From Shewanella phaeophyticola (GTDB lineage Bacteria; Pseudomonadota; Gammaproteobacteria; Enterobacterales; Shewanellaceae), in assembly GCF_025398315.1 (NCBI RefSeq), contig NZ_JAODOQ010000001.1:2294001-2358000 (forward strand): a stretch of 64,000 bases of DNA, written 5' to 3'. How positions within the stretch are numbered: the first letter of the stretch is position 1; every line of letters starts with the position of its first letter. The notes under the pieces were generated by a model. The model did no database searches, had not been told where the DNA came from, and saw nothing but the letters and a program-made list of their open reading frames with translations. Below are positions 41,009-50,312 of the stretch, piece after piece. Made by a program: the position numbers and the translations under genes.

Positions 41009-42499
41009 TCACTTCCTTAGCAAAGGTAATTGTACTTTAATGCATAATCCACCCATTGGAGATGGCATTGCGCTAATCTTGCCGTTATGGGCTTCTACGA
41101 TATTTTTACAGATAGTTAGCCCTAAGCCCGCGCCGCTGCCTCGGCGAGTTCTTGCGGCATCTTGGCGGTATAATGCTTCAAATAAATGTTCACACTCAGC
41201 CTCTGTCGCACTGGGCTTGGTATCGTTGAGTGTCAGGCAAACCATATTGTCTTGTTGCGCCAACTGAACATCTATCTGGCCTGGACTGTCAGTGTAGACC
41301 ATGGCATTCATGAATAAGTTCATAAACAACTGTTCTAAACGCCTAACATCAGCAGACACAAACAGCATAGGCGTAATTTGATGAGTCAAGGTTAAGCCCT
41401 TATCTTGCATAGAGGTCGATAAGGTGGATAGTATGCTGTCCAAAGACTCGCTGATGTTATGTGGTTTGAAATGGTATCGCAGGCCGCCGACATCAGATAA
41501 AGAAAGTTCATATAAATCATCAACCAGATGCTTCATACGTAACACTTCTTGTTCGATTGAGTGTAGCTGATGTTGATCAAACGCTCTAATCCCTGCCTTT
41601 ATCGAGTCAATCTCACCACATAAAATACTTAATGGGGTTCGTAACTCATGAGATATATCTGCTAACCAGCGATTTTTGGCACTGCGGTTTTTAGCTAAAG
41701 TCATCGCCAAGTGATCGATATTGACCATTAACTGGCCTAATTCATCTGCGCGTGTCGTGGCCAAGCGTTGCTCGTAGTCACCTTCTGACAAATGAGTAAT
41801 CCCTTGCATAACATGTTTTACTGGCACTAATAAAAAACGTGACAACCACCAGGCTAATGCACTGGCTAACAATAAACAGACTAAACCAATACCAATACTG
41901 ATCCAGCGCTGTTGTTGCGCAAAAGCAGTGGCAGAAGACGATTGATTTTCACGAATAGGGCTGCTGATTAAATAGCCAACAATTTGCTGGTTAAATTTTA
42001 ACGGCAAGCTAATAATGTCAATTGAATCGTCAATGATATCGCCAGCAATATGAACTTTGTCAGCTGAATAGAGCCCTGTTGGCAACCCCAAGTCTTGTTC
42101 ATCAAAAGGTGGCCTAATGTGGCGAGGAAACCTTTGCGGCTCTCCAGGCTGTCTTGGTGGCGAACCAGATAAACGCGGAGGCGGATTTTTAGGTGCGCCG
42201 ATATTGGCTAGTTTTGGCTGACGATAAAACGGTGAATGAGTTGTTATGACTTGGTTTAATGTTGATTTATTAACACTTCGCCAAACATCTGTAGATTGAT
42301 CGCTGTTTGTCGAAGGTGACGACGCAGCATACAGTGTCATGACATCAATGGACAAACTGGCAAGACGCTCTTGTTCTAAATTATTGATAAAGTCTAAAAA
42401 ACCTTGATCAAAACTCCACCGCGCTAACGATAACGTCGCGATAAGAACAATACTGGTTAAGCCGACAAAGGCTAAAAATAATTTCTGAGATATTTGCAT
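41009..42499 (-). CDS. Sensor histidine kinase, BaeS-like, with proline-rich periplasmic loop
   Basis: 496 residues: TM1 (about 8-28), a periplasmic region of about 150 residues that includes a proline/arginine-rich stretch (PKNPPPRLSGSPPRQPGEPQ, about 100-125), TM2 (about 195-217), HAMP (SRFLLVPVKHVMQGITHLSEGDYEQRL), the H-box SHELRTPLSI, N-box LMNLFMNAMVY and G-box GAGLGLTICKNIVEAHNG. The H-box and ATP lid look active. The gene is followed directly by the regulator gene, and is divergent from two exported proline-rich proteins. Confidence 0.92.
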   Translation of the reverse strand: MQISQKLFLAFVGLTSIVLIATLSLARWSFDQGFLDFINNLEQERLASLSIDVMTLYAASSPSTNSDQSTDVWRSVNKSTLNQVITTHSPFYRQPKLANIGAPKNPPPRLSGSPPRQPGEPQRFPRHIRPPFDEQDLGLPTGLYSADKVHIAGDIIDDSIDIISLPLKFNQQIVGYLISSPIRENQSSSATAFAQQQRWISIGIGLVCLLLASALAWWLSRFLLVPVKHVMQGITHLSEGDYEQRLATTRADELGQLMVNIDHLAMTLAKNRSAKNRWLADISHELRTPLSILCGEIDSIKAGIRAFDQHQLHSIEQEVLRMKHLVDDLYELSLSDVGGLRYHFKPHNISESLDSILSTLSTSMQDKGLTLTHQITPMLFVSADVRRLEQLFMNLFMNAMVYTDSPGQIDVQLAQQDNMVCLTLNDTKPSATEAECEHLFEALYRQDAARTRRGSGAGLGLTICKNIVEAHNGKISAMPSPMGGLCIKVQLPLLRK

Positions 42500-42634
42500 A
42501 AATCATAGTATAACCAGCAATATAACAGCAAACTAGTCACAGAGAACATCTGATATCAATCTCCTCAGATTCTGCACAATTCCTCCACAATAATATCGTA
42601 TATTAACCGTAGTATCTCACCAAGGAGCGTCAAT

Positions 42635-42898
42635 ATGACCCTTAACCCAATCACTATAGGTTTACTTTCTCTTAGTTTATTTGCAGCAACGGGCGCATTC
42701 GCTAACCCTCCTGGCGGCAAACCACCACAAGAAGCGATTGATGCTTGTGCAAGCAGTTCAGAAAACAGCCAAGTTAGCTTTGAAACACCTCGTGGTGATA
42801 GTATTGAAGCAACATGTCAAATGATTGATGGAGAACTGGTTGCTGTACCAGATAATCCACCTCAAGATATGCCACAAGGTCAAAGAGAGCGTAACTAA
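42635..42898 (+). CDS. Small exported proline-rich protein
   Basis: 87 residues with a signal peptide cut after FAATGAFA, then NPPGGKPPQEAIDACASSSE, FETPRGDSIEATCQM (two cysteines that could form a disulfide) and a proline-rich end PDNPPQDMPQGQRERN. AAGGAG precedes the ATG. Similar small exported proteins with a PRG...TC motif sit beside histidine kinases in other gammaproteobacteria (recalled, not checked). Possible ligand or target of the neighbouring sensor kinase (inference). Confidence 0.75.
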   Translation: MTLNPITIGLLSLSLFAATGAFANPPGGKPPQEAIDACASSSENSQVSFETPRGDSIEATCQMIDGELVAVPDNPPQDMPQGQRERN

Positions 42899-42945
42899 GT
42901 TCTTTTTACCCGCACATTTATGCCGTAGACAGACAAGGAGTGACT

Positions 42946-43305
42946 ATGCAAGTGACTAGTAGCAACACCTCGATCCAAATGACATCAACGGAAAATGCCC
43001 AACGACCTCCACGTCCAGATGGTCCACCGCCACCAAAAGGCGGTGTACCACCAGGGTTAGAAACAGCAGTATCAACCTTGTCTGAGGAAGAGCAGCAATC
43101 AGCGACGGATATGTTGGCATCGCTAACCGATGAACAACAAGCGGAGCTAAAATCTGTTTTAGACGAGTTAAAACCGATGACAGAAGGCTTATCAGACGAA
43201 GATATCGGCAGTGTTTTCTATGAAGCGTTGAGCAGTATTTACAACGATGGCGAAACGCAAACAGCGAGTAGTGCATCAGCCGTAAATGTAGACGTATACG
43301 CTTAA
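42946..43305 (+). CDS. Proline-rich N-terminus/acidic helical C-terminus protein
   Basis: 119 residues from ATG 42946 (AAGGAGTGACT before it; GTG at 42940 is possible). The N-terminal part is PRPDGPPPPKGGVPPG, then an acidic helical part, LSEEEQQSATDMLASLTDEQQAELKSVL, and a Ser/Ala-rich end. No signal peptide is recognised. Cotranscribed with the preceding small gene. Unknown function; resembles calcium-binding-like or LTXXQ-type acidic helical repeats only loosely. Confidence 0.65.
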   Translation: MQVTSSNTSIQMTSTENAQRPPRPDGPPPPKGGVPPGLETAVSTLSEEEQQSATDMLASLTDEQQAELKSVLDELKPMTEGLSDEDIGSVFYEALSSIYNDGETQTASSASAVNVDVYA

Positions 43306-43331
43306 AAACAGTGTGAGTCACTTGATATAAC

Positions 43332-43355
43332 AAAGCCAGCTATATGCTGGCTTTG
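43332..43355. terminator. Terminator between the small gene and the GGDEF-EAL gene
   Basis: AAAGCCAGC / GCTGGCTTT stem with TATAT loop; T-poor, but lies between convergent genes. Confidence 0.75.
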
Positions 43356-43367
43356 CTTTGTGTTGCC

Positions 43368-45860
43368 TTATTTAATTCCATTCACTAGGGGTAAAAACTC
43401 TGTTACTGAGTCCGGCAGTCTAGGCCTGCTATACAAATAGCCTTGTGCTAAATCACACCCATTGCGGCGTAAAAATTCAGCCTGTTCTTCGGTTTCGACA
43501 CCTTCAGCAATAATTTGCAAGTTTAGAGCATGCCCTAAAGCAATAACAGCTTTAGCGATGGCGGTATTATTGACATCGTGAGGTATGTCACCCACAAACG
43601 ACTGATCAATTTTAAGCTTATCAATAGGCAGTCTTTTCAGATAGTTAAGTGACGAGTAGCCAGTGCCAAAATCATCAATACTTAGCGCAATGCCCATCGT
43701 TCCTAATAATTTTAAATCATGAATCATGGCCTCAGGGTTATGCATCATGCACGACTCAGTCACCTCTAACTCAAGATGCTTAGTAGGAAGACCTGTTTCA
43801 AGTAATATTTGTCTGACTTTATCTACAAAATCATTACGCTGTAATTGTAAGCTGGCCACGTTAACCGATATCCGCTCAAATGTTTTTCCTTCAGTTAGCC
43901 ATTCAACGCCCTGTAAACATGCTGCTTTTAACACCCATAATCCAATGTCCCAAATTAAACCAATTTTTTCTGCTAGCGGAATAAACTCTGCAGGTGAAAT
44001 GTCACCTAAAATAGGGTCATGCCAACGGATAAGCGCTTCAAAGCCGCAAGGAGATAAATCCTTTAGCGTTAATTTGGGTTGATAAACAAGATAAAAATCT
44101 TCGTTAGCTAACGCATGATGCAATGCCGTCTGTAATTTTAATTGTTCTACGGCCTGCTTTGTCATCGACTCAGTATAAAACGCATAATTATTACGACCAT
44201 CGAGTTTTGCACGGTGCATTGCCGCGTCGGCATTACGTAATAAACTGTCATGGTCGTCACCGTCACTAGGATAAATAGCCACCCCCATACTGGCGGTTAA
44301 TCTAACAGATTGTGCATTATCCAAAATAAATGGCCGCTCAAATACACTGCGGATCCTATCAACCGACGAGGTCACAGAATCTGTACTCATAATGCCAGGT
44401 AGCATAACCACAAACTCATCACCACTTAAACGCGCGAGCACATCAAAATCCGATAACGCGTATGATAGGCGCTTAGACAGTTCGACCAAAATTTCATCAC
44501 CAATCACATGGCCTAGGCTGTCGTTGATGTGTTTAAAGAAATCGATATCTAAAAATAAAATTGCTAATTGCTTTTTGGCACGATTTGAATGATTCAGTTC
44601 TTGTTCAACTAATGACATAAATTGCATGCGGTTAGGCAATTGAGTCAAAGGGTCGAAATACGCCAAGTTTTTGAGTTTTTCTTCATTTTGTTTTTGTACT
44701 GATATATCAGCAAAGACTGCAACGTAATATTGAATAATATTTAGCTTATCGAATACCGCACTAATGGTGATAGATTGAGGGAAGATAGCACCGTGTTTAC
44801 GACGATTCCAAATTTCACCATGCCATTTGCCTTGTACTAATAAGGTGTTCCATAAACGTTCAAAAAAGCTTTTAGGATGACGTCCAGAACTCAGTATATT
44901 TGGGTTTTGGCCTAGCACTTCATCACGGCGATAGCCCGTTATGTCGGTAAATGCCTGGTTAATATCTGTAATGTTGCCATCTTTATCTGTAATAACCACC
45001 CCTTCTACTGCATTTTGGAACACATTAGCCGCTAATATTAATTGTTCTTGGGCTTCTTTATGTTCTGCAATATTACGGGTCATTCCAAGTACACCGGTTA
45101 ATTGACCTTGTTCATCTTTAACGGGCGCTTTAATGGTTTCAAGCCAGACTTTATTGTAATTGGCGTCAACCTCTTCACACTCTGATACCACCACGGTTGA
45201 ACCGGTATTTATAGCTAACTTATCACCTTCAATAAAAGCGGTGGCTGTGCGCGTATCAAACAAATCATGGTCATTTTTTCCGACAATTTGCTGTTTTGAT
45301 TTTCGCCATGCGCGCTCAACACTTTTATTGCAGGCAATGTAAAACCCATCTAAGTTTTTAATCCAAATATGTTCGTCAAATGCATCAATAAATGCTTGTA
45401 AGTCGACATCATGGGTGACATTAACGTTGGCGTGATCCCCTAAATCTATACTTGAAAGATATACACGGATGGCATTGCTTAACATATCAGCAATACGAAT
45501 TTGAATAGCACTTAAGGGGGCAAATAATTCTGGTTTACCAAGATCCTCATTAACAGCACTAAAAGAAAGTCCTGCCAGTAGCAGCCCGTGTTCATCACGG
45601 ATAAGTTGATGATACACCTCAGAACATGGCAGACTTGACTCAACATGATCACTGGCGGCGTTGATATATTGTAATAAACTGATTTGATGTTGCTGGCAGG
45701 TGCGCTCTTTAGCGTTTTGGCTAATACAGATAGCTTGTAGACGATGTGCTGTCACATCAATTTGGTCAAAGGTGATAGTCAGACGAAATTCGGCAGAAAT
45801 GTCGTTAATTTCCTGTTGCCATTCTCTAAGTTGAGTTTGAGAAATAGCTTCTTTCAACAT
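43368..45860 (-). CDS. PAS-PAS-GGDEF-EAL c-di-GMP signalling protein
   Basis: 830 residues, cytoplasmic. An unclassified N-terminal region (1-165; several cysteines, TCQQHQ, possibly PocR/sensor-like) is followed by two PAS domains (about 170-290 and 295-410; second has ITDINQAFTDITGY), then a GGDEF domain with RLSGDEFVVMLPG, i.e. S in place of the first G, still compatible with cyclase activity (SGDEF variant), and an EAL domain with GFEALIRWHDP and DDFGTGYSSLNYLKRLPID. Both the EAL glutamate and the EXLR-like and DDFGTG motifs are present, so phosphodiesterase activity is likely; net output is not decidable. Confidence 0.93.
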   Translation of the reverse strand: MLKEAISQTQLREWQQEINDISAEFRLTITFDQIDVTAHRLQAICISQNAKERTCQQHQISLLQYINAASDHVESSLPCSEVYHQLIRDEHGLLLAGLSFSAVNEDLGKPELFAPLSAIQIRIADMLSNAIRVYLSSIDLGDHANVNVTHDVDLQAFIDAFDEHIWIKNLDGFYIACNKSVERAWRKSKQQIVGKNDHDLFDTRTATAFIEGDKLAINTGSTVVVSECEEVDANYNKVWLETIKAPVKDEQGQLTGVLGMTRNIAEHKEAQEQLILAANVFQNAVEGVVITDKDGNITDINQAFTDITGYRRDEVLGQNPNILSSGRHPKSFFERLWNTLLVQGKWHGEIWNRRKHGAIFPQSITISAVFDKLNIIQYYVAVFADISVQKQNEEKLKNLAYFDPLTQLPNRMQFMSLVEQELNHSNRAKKQLAILFLDIDFFKHINDSLGHVIGDEILVELSKRLSYALSDFDVLARLSGDEFVVMLPGIMSTDSVTSSVDRIRSVFERPFILDNAQSVRLTASMGVAIYPSDGDDHDSLLRNADAAMHRAKLDGRNNYAFYTESMTKQAVEQLKLQTALHHALANEDFYLVYQPKLTLKDLSPCGFEALIRWHDPILGDISPAEFIPLAEKIGLIWDIGLWVLKAACLQGVEWLTEGKTFERISVNVASLQLQRNDFVDKVRQILLETGLPTKHLELEVTESCMMHNPEAMIHDLKLLGTMGIALSIDDFGTGYSSLNYLKRLPIDKLKIDQSFVGDIPHDVNNTAIAKAVIALGHALNLQIIAEGVETEEQAEFLRRNGCDLAQGYLYSRPRLPDSVTEFLPLVNGIK

Positions 45861-46104
45861 AACACCTTCCTAAATCGACATAATAAATAAGTTTAGTACC
45901 ACCATCTAACAATATAGTCATCCAACTATAGTATAGATAATGACGGGCTAATATTAATCACCAGGAATGAGTAGATTATCGAAAACCCACTTCCTATACT
46001 AATTCTGCCACAATGAACATGATTATTTCATACTATAGGCTCAAATAGCACCGTACTTACTATCTTAAATCAATAAATCCGTTATCTTGAATATTAAATA
46101 GACT
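45861..46104. other. Intergenic region without a recognised gene
   Basis: AT-rich; should contain the promoter of the PAS-GGDEF-EAL gene. No credible frame or repeat seen. Confidence 0.5.
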
Positions 46105-46139
46105 CTAAAAACAAATAAGGAGCACGAGGCTCCTTATTT
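46105..46139 (-). terminator. Terminator after htpX
   Basis: Minus-strand hairpin AATAAGGAGCCTCGTGCTCCTTATTT and a T-rich tail, 36 bases beyond the htpX stop. Confidence 0.85.
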
Positions 46140-46174
46140 ACGTTTACCGTATAACCAATTGTAAAATAATAGCT

Positions 46175-47038
46175 TTAGCTATTTTTTAGTGCAGCAATAC
46201 GCTTCTCTAACGGTGGGTGACTCATCATGAGTTCAGCCATTGAACGTTTGCCATTGATACCAAATGCAGACATCTGTGCAGGCATTGCACCGCTTTCAGC
46301 GCCTTGGCGTAAACGCTCTAGTGCGGCAATCATTTTACCTTTACCGGCTAAACGAGCAGCACCTTCGTCGGCTTTAAATTCACGAATACGCGAAAAGTAA
46401 GCCACAATGATTGAAGCCAAAATACCAAACAGCATATCTAATACAAACACCACAGCCATATAGGCAAACATACCTAGGCCTTCACCCTCTTCATCGCCAC
46501 CGGCAACAAAGTTATCGATGATACCTGCAACCACTCGAGCAGCAAAAATAACAAAGGTATTCACCACACCTTGAATTAAGGTTAAGGTCACCATGTCACC
46601 GTTAGCAACGTGACTCACTTCGTGGGCAAGTACACCTTCGATTTCATCTTGCGTCATGCCGTAAAGCAAGCCAGAGCTTACCGCTACAAGTGCATTGTTT
46701 TTGCTTGAGCCTGTGGCAAATGCGTTCATTTCTGGAGACTGATAAATTGCCACTTCAGGCATGTTAATACCAGATTTTTCAGCTAGGCGTGCCACGGTAT
46801 CAACTAACCAACGTTCGGTATTGTCGCGTGGGTGAGTAATGACTTCACAACCCATGGTTTTCTTTGCCATCCACTTTGAAATGGCTAAACTAATAAATGA
46901 GCCACCAAAACCAAAAATGGCAGCAAATACTAACAGTCCACCCATCGTTTGGGTATTAACCCCAAGAATAGACATTACGATTGAGGCAACCAGTAAGATG
47001 GCTAGGTTGGTTGCAATCAACAAAAATATACGCTTCAT
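46175..47038 (-). CDS. htpX: Membrane zinc protease HtpX
   Basis: Heat-shock-associated inner-membrane M48 metalloprotease for damaged membrane proteins. 287 residues: two N-terminal helices ([19 protein letters not shown] and [20 protein letters not shown]), zinc motif [10 protein letters not shown] (His-Glu-x-x-His, about 139-148), two further helices and the C-terminal third zinc ligand in [27 protein letters not shown] near the end is family-typical. Start after AGGAGC. In E. coli htpX is controlled by CpxR/heat; no site is recognised here. Confidence 0.95.
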   Translation of the reverse strand: MKRIFLLIATNLAILLVASIVMSILGVNTQTMGGLLVFAAIFGFGGSFISLAISKWMAKKTMGCEVITHPRDNTERWLVDTVARLAEKSGINMPEVAIYQSPEMNAFATGSSKNNALVAVSSGLLYGMTQDEIEGVLAHEVSHVANGDMVTLTLIQGVVNTFVIFAARVVAGIIDNFVAGGDEEGEGLGMFAYMAVVFVLDMLFGILASIIVAYFSRIREFKADEGAARLAGKGKMIAALERLRQGAESGAMPAQMSAFGINGKRSMAELMMSHPPLEKRIAALKNS

Positions 47039-47293
47039 TTAAGCTCCTGTATGGCAAAATGCCGATTTTCAATTGTTACTACAGACATAATATGTCCATA
47101 TAAATAGAATTCAAGCTTAGTTATATTAAAAAAGATTTATGACTCTTTTTACGTTGATAACACATAGGCTTAAAAACTAGCGAGCAGAGTCTAGGCAGAT
47201 AATATTAATTGAAACTGAAAAAGTACTAACTCAGTGTATGCACTGGTTAATCTTTGATAAACTGTCGAAAATAAAAAACAATAAGGCATTTTC

Positions 47294-48004
47294 ATGACCA
47301 TTAACGCATTAATGTTGAGCGCTTCACGTGTCGGTGACTCAGACTATTTAACTCACACAGTTGATCTTATCCGCCCACTGACTCACCCCGGACAGCAATG
47401 GTTATTTATTCCCTATGCCGGTGTTAGCGTCAGTTATGATGAGTATTTATCCAAAGTGCAAACGGCATTAGCGCCGCTGCCCATCAACATTAGCAGCATT
47501 CATCAATTTGCTGATCCTAAACAAGCTATTCAAGATGCGGCGGGCATTTTGGTTGGCGGAGGTAACACCTTTCAACTGTTAAACGAGCTATATCGCTACG
47601 ATTTAGTACATTTAATTCGCGAGAAAGTACAAAATGGCATGCCGTATGTGGGCTGGAGTGCAGGTTCGAACATTACCGGAACCAGTATTCGTACCACGAA
47701 CGATATGCCAATCGTTGAACCACCTTCATTTACTGCACTGAGTATTCTGCCCTTTCAGCTAAATCCGCATTACACCAATTACCAAATGCCAGGCCATAAT
47801 GGCGAAACACGTGCTCAACGCTTATTAGAATTCACTATTGTCGACCCATTAACTCCAGTCATTGGGATCCAAGAAGGCAGCGCGTTATGGCGCCAAGGGG
47901 ATAAATTGACTTTAATTGGCGATCAAACAGCTTATTTATTTCATGGTAAGCAACAAGAAGTCGAAATTGCCGCCAACAGTGACTTATCTGAGTACCTCAA
48001 ATAA
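47294..48004 (+). CDS. pepE: Alpha-aspartyl dipeptidase PepE
   Basis: Serine peptidase S51 that hydrolyses Asp-X dipeptides in the cytoplasm. 236 residues (E. coli 229): [15 protein letters not shown] start, the [12 protein letters not shown] loop, the nucleophile elbow GWSAGSNIT (catalytic Ser, about 122), and the catalytic-site [11 protein letters not shown]. An ATG at 47294 with AAGGC upstream. Stand-alone gene; its end is close to a large palindrome. Confidence 0.95.
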   Translation: MTINALMLSASRVGDSDYLTHTVDLIRPLTHPGQQWLFIPYAGVSVSYDEYLSKVQTALAPLPINISSIHQFADPKQAIQDAAGILVGGGNTFQLLNELYRYDLVHLIREKVQNGMPYVGWSAGSNITGTSIRTTNDMPIVEPPSFTALSILPFQLNPHYTNYQMPGHNGETRAQRLLEFTIVDPLTPVIGIQEGSALWRQGDKLTLIGDQTAYLFHGKQQEVEIAANSDLSEYLK

Positions 48005-48027
48005 AATCGTTTAATAATAGTTCATCA

Positions 48028-48064
48028 CCATGGGGCTTATAAAATAAAGCCATAAGCCCCATGG
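48028..48064. terminator. Palindrome between pepE and the VOC gene
   Basis: CCATGGGGCTTAT / ATAAGCCCCATGG hairpin, 13-bp stem, between convergent genes; no long T run, so a weak or bidirectional terminator. Confidence 0.6.
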
Positions 48065-48069
48065 CTGTA

Positions 48070-48489
48070 TCATTCATCGTATTGATTACGCTCAGTGGGA
48101 ATATCAGTCAAATACTCAACAAATTCAACCTCAAAACCATTAGGGTCGATAAAATAACGACTCATATAAGCCTCGTTAAGCGCCCCCATAATCGCAACTT
48201 CATAGCCCACCTTTGCAAGTCTTAATATTAATGCTTCGATATTATCCACCACGTAGGCAAAATGCGCTAAACCAATAGCATTACTTTTAAGGTCACGTAC
48301 CTCTCCGGTTCCAGAATCATTGAGCGACAAATAATGATAGTCATCGCCAAAATGCAGCCAACGCCGTGGGGTGCCATGCCATATTGACTCACCACCACCG
48401 CGTACTCGCCAATGTGGAAACGCGGCCTGATAAAACACTAAGGTCTCTTCCAAATCGTTGACGACCAAATTTAAATGCTCTAAATGCAT
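48070..48489 (-). CDS. VOC-family protein under SoxR control
   Basis: 139-residue glyoxalase/dioxygenase-fold protein: MHLEHLNLVVNDLEETLVFYQAAFPHWRV, WLHFGDDYHYLSLND, IGLAHFAYVVDNIEALILRL and FIDPNGFEVEFVEYL (potential metal ligands His, His, Glu). Divergent from soxR with a perfect SoxR box in its promoter at the characteristic 19-bp spacing, so it is a likely SoxR-activated gene. Its substrate is unknown; redox-cycling toxicant or antibiotic binding is an inference. Confidence 0.88.
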   Translation of the reverse strand: MHLEHLNLVVNDLEETLVFYQAAFPHWRVRGGGESIWHGTPRRWLHFGDDYHYLSLNDSGTGEVRDLKSNAIGLAHFAYVVDNIEALILRLAKVGYEVAIMGALNEAYMSRYFIDPNGFEVEFVEYLTDIPTERNQYDE

Positions 48490-48527
48490 GTCTTATCTCC
48501 TTATGATTAATTTTGTACAGCTTAATA

Positions 48528-48545
48528 CCTCAAGTTAACTTGAGG
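48528..48545. promoter_or_regulatory. SoxR box in the VOC/soxR divergent promoter
   Basis: CCTCAAGTTAACTTGAGG is a perfect 18-bp palindrome identical to the SoxR consensus. In the minus direction it sits between TTTACC and TAAGCT with 19 bases spacing, the overlong spacer used by MerR-family activators. Confidence 0.92.
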
Positions 48546-48602
48546 TAAAGTGTTAATTTTGCCAAGATGTATAAAAATGATGAGATAAAAATAGATAAAG
48601 AG

Positions 48603-49034
48603 ATGAATAAAAATATGGAATTGACTGTCGGCCAAGTAGCAAAACGCTGTGGAGTTAACATCTCAGCAATCCATTTTTACGAGCAAAAAGGGCTAATTAG
48701 CAGTTGGCGTAATCAAGGTAATCAACGTCGTTATTCACGTGATGTCATTAGACGAATATCACTTATCAAAGCAGCGCAACTATTAGGCATATCATTAGGT
48801 GAAATTGGCAGCGCATTTGCTTCACTGCCTAATGGCAGGACAGCCACAAAACAAGACTGGGCGACATTATCTGTTAATTGGAAGGACACACTCACTCAGC
48901 GGATTGATCAATTACAGAATATGAAAGACTCACTTGAAGGCTGCATCGGCTGTGGCTGTTTATCGATGAATCATTGCCCCTTGTACAACCCAAATGATCA
49001 GCTCGAACCACAAGGTCCAGGCCTGTACTGTTAA
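48603..49034 (+). CDS. soxR: Redox-sensitive transcriptional activator SoxR
   Basis: MerR-family activator with a [2Fe-2S] sensor. About 143 residues: winged-helix region (LTVGQVAKRCGVNISAIHFYEQKGLI, about 7-32) and SGRRNQGNQRRYSRDV-like wing, dimerisation helix, and the Fe-S loop CIGCGCLSMNHC (four cysteines in C-x2-C-x-C-x5-C). The track begins at 48567, but ATG at 48603 or 48615 gives the usual length; AAAGAG is the ribosome-binding site. It is divergent from the VOC gene and probably autoregulated at the shared SoxR box. No soxS is visible, as expected outside the enterics. Confidence 0.94.
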   Translation: MNKNMELTVGQVAKRCGVNISAIHFYEQKGLISSWRNQGNQRRYSRDVIRRISLIKAAQLLGISLGEIGSAFASLPNGRTATKQDWATLSVNWKDTLTQRIDQLQNMKDSLEGCIGCGCLSMNHCPLYNPNDQLEPQGPGLYC

Positions 49035-49106
49035 ACAAAAAATCCAGTATCAAATAGATATAAGCTAAATTGGGAAGTGATAAACAATAGGATGAAGATA
49101 AACGAT

Positions 49107-49141
49107 AAAGTGGTAGCGTTAAGTTTTAAGCCACCACTTTA
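49107..49141. terminator. Hairpin between soxR and hsp20
   Basis: AAAGTGGT / ACCACTTT stem between convergent genes; weak T run. Confidence 0.5.
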
Positions 49142-49168
49142 CCTGCCCATATGCTGGGCTACGCTGGG

Positions 49169-49615
49169 TTAACCGAGTGTATTTGTACTGACAATATCAA
49201 TTTTTCGTGGTTTCATAGCTTCAGGAATTTCACGTACTAAATCAATATTTAATAAGCCATGCTCTAATTCCGCGCCCACGACACGTACGTAATCGGCAAG
49301 TTGAAAAGTCCGCTCAAAACCACGTTCAGCAATGCCTTGATGCAAATATTTACGCTCATCCGTTTTTGCTGTCTTATTGCCTTTAACTAACAGTTTTTCG
49401 CCTTCACTCATAATGTCTAGCTCAGACATCGCAAAGCCAGCAACCGCCATAGTGATCCTATAACGATTTTCACCAAGCAGTTCAATATTATAAGGAGGGT
49501 AACCACTGTTTGCATTATTGGCAGCAGCATGTTCAGCAAGTTGAGCTAAACGGTCAAAACCAATTGCGCTACGGTAAAGAGGGGCTAAATCTGGAGTAAG
49601 ATTAAAGTTTCGCAT
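49169..49615 (-). CDS. Small heat-shock protein, Hsp20/IbpA-like
   Basis: ATP-independent holdase chaperone of 148 residues: [23 protein letters not shown] start as in IbpA, the alpha-crystallin domain ([23 protein letters not shown], ending [13 protein letters not shown]) and the C-terminal I-x-I-like KIDIVSTN. The start at 49615 is preceded by AAGGAT at suitable distance; that site is buried in the ROSE-like hairpin described separately. Confidence 0.92.
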   Translation of the reverse strand: MRNFNLTPDLAPLYRSAIGFDRLAQLAEHAAANNANSGYPPYNIELLGENRYRITMAVAGFAMSELDIMSEGEKLLVKGNKTAKTDERKYLHQGIAERGFERTFQLADYVRVVGAELEHGLLNIDLVREIPEAMKPRKIDIVSTNTLG

Positions 49616-49618
49616 GTT

Positions 49619-49698
49619 CATATCCTTGTCTAAAGCAATATGGAAAATAGTAACCACTTTTTCATAAAAGTGGTCATGTCGGTAACAGCCCTTTCGGC
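49619..49698 (-). promoter_or_regulatory. ROSE-like RNA thermometer in the hsp20 leader
   Basis: The mRNA leader folds into three hairpins. The last, 49619-49642, pairs CATATTGCTT with AAGGATATG: the Shine-Dalgarno AAGGA is paired with UUGCUU with a bulged G, the hallmark of ROSE elements. The others are ACCACTTTT/AAAAGTGGT (49653-49674) and GCCGAAAGGGC (49688-49698). Heat should melt the last and expose the site. Confidence 0.72.
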
Positions 49699-49978
49699 AC
49701 TGTCATAGCCAGAATAGTAAAACCTCAATCGAGCGTTTCGTTATCTATCCTGCTACAAAATTAGATATATGGACACAGTGTTTGATATCAAGGCTAATGA
49801 TTAAATAAATTTTTAAAATTGACAAAAAATAATAAGTATAGTTTTATTTCAATAACTTAAATACAACCCGTTATAATCAATTACGCATGTAACCTTGTTT
49901 AAATGACTTTTGTCACTGGTAATTCTAATTGAAAACGTCACAATAACTCACAACGCAATACATCAATAAGGATATGTT

Positions 49979-50209
49979 ATGAACCCTGCGACACTGGCAC
50001 TATTAATCCCAATTATCGCTATTATAGGCAGTTTTATTGTTAGCATTATGAAGCTTAAAGAACGCCAAATCCTGGCGGCAAACGAACAAGAAAACAACAA
50101 TAAGTCACTGCACGATGAAATAAGTTCGTTACGTCAACGTATTGAAGTGTTGGAACGAGTCATAACTGAAGACTCTTATGACTTAACACAAAAAATTAAT
50201 AACGCATAA
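49979..50209 (+). CDS. Small membrane protein, PspB-like
   Basis: 76 residues: an N-terminal helix (TLALLIPIIAIIGSFIVSIMKL) followed by a charged coiled-coil helix (ISSLRQRIEVLERVITEDSYD). Topology and the end motif LRxRIExLExVI resemble PspB, but psp neighbours are absent and the family is not certain. GATATGTT, with AAGGAT before ATG, is a good start. Confidence 0.7.
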   Translation: MNPATLALLIPIIAIIGSFIVSIMKLKERQILAANEQENNNKSLHDEISSLRQRIEVLERVITEDSYDLTQKINNA

Positions 50210-50236
50210 GAATATTTATTATTGTTAATATCATTA

Positions 50237-50257
50237 AGCCACCCTTATCGGTGGCTC
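50237..50257. terminator. Terminator between the PspB-like gene and yhhJ
   Basis: AAGCCACC / GGTGGCTT-type stem (GAGCCACCGATAAGGGTGGCTT in reverse order) between convergent genes. Confidence 0.65.
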
Positions 50258-50312
50258 AATGATTTAGCAGCATGTCGAGGCAGATAACAGCTAAATACCA
50301 CCTTCTCCAGCA

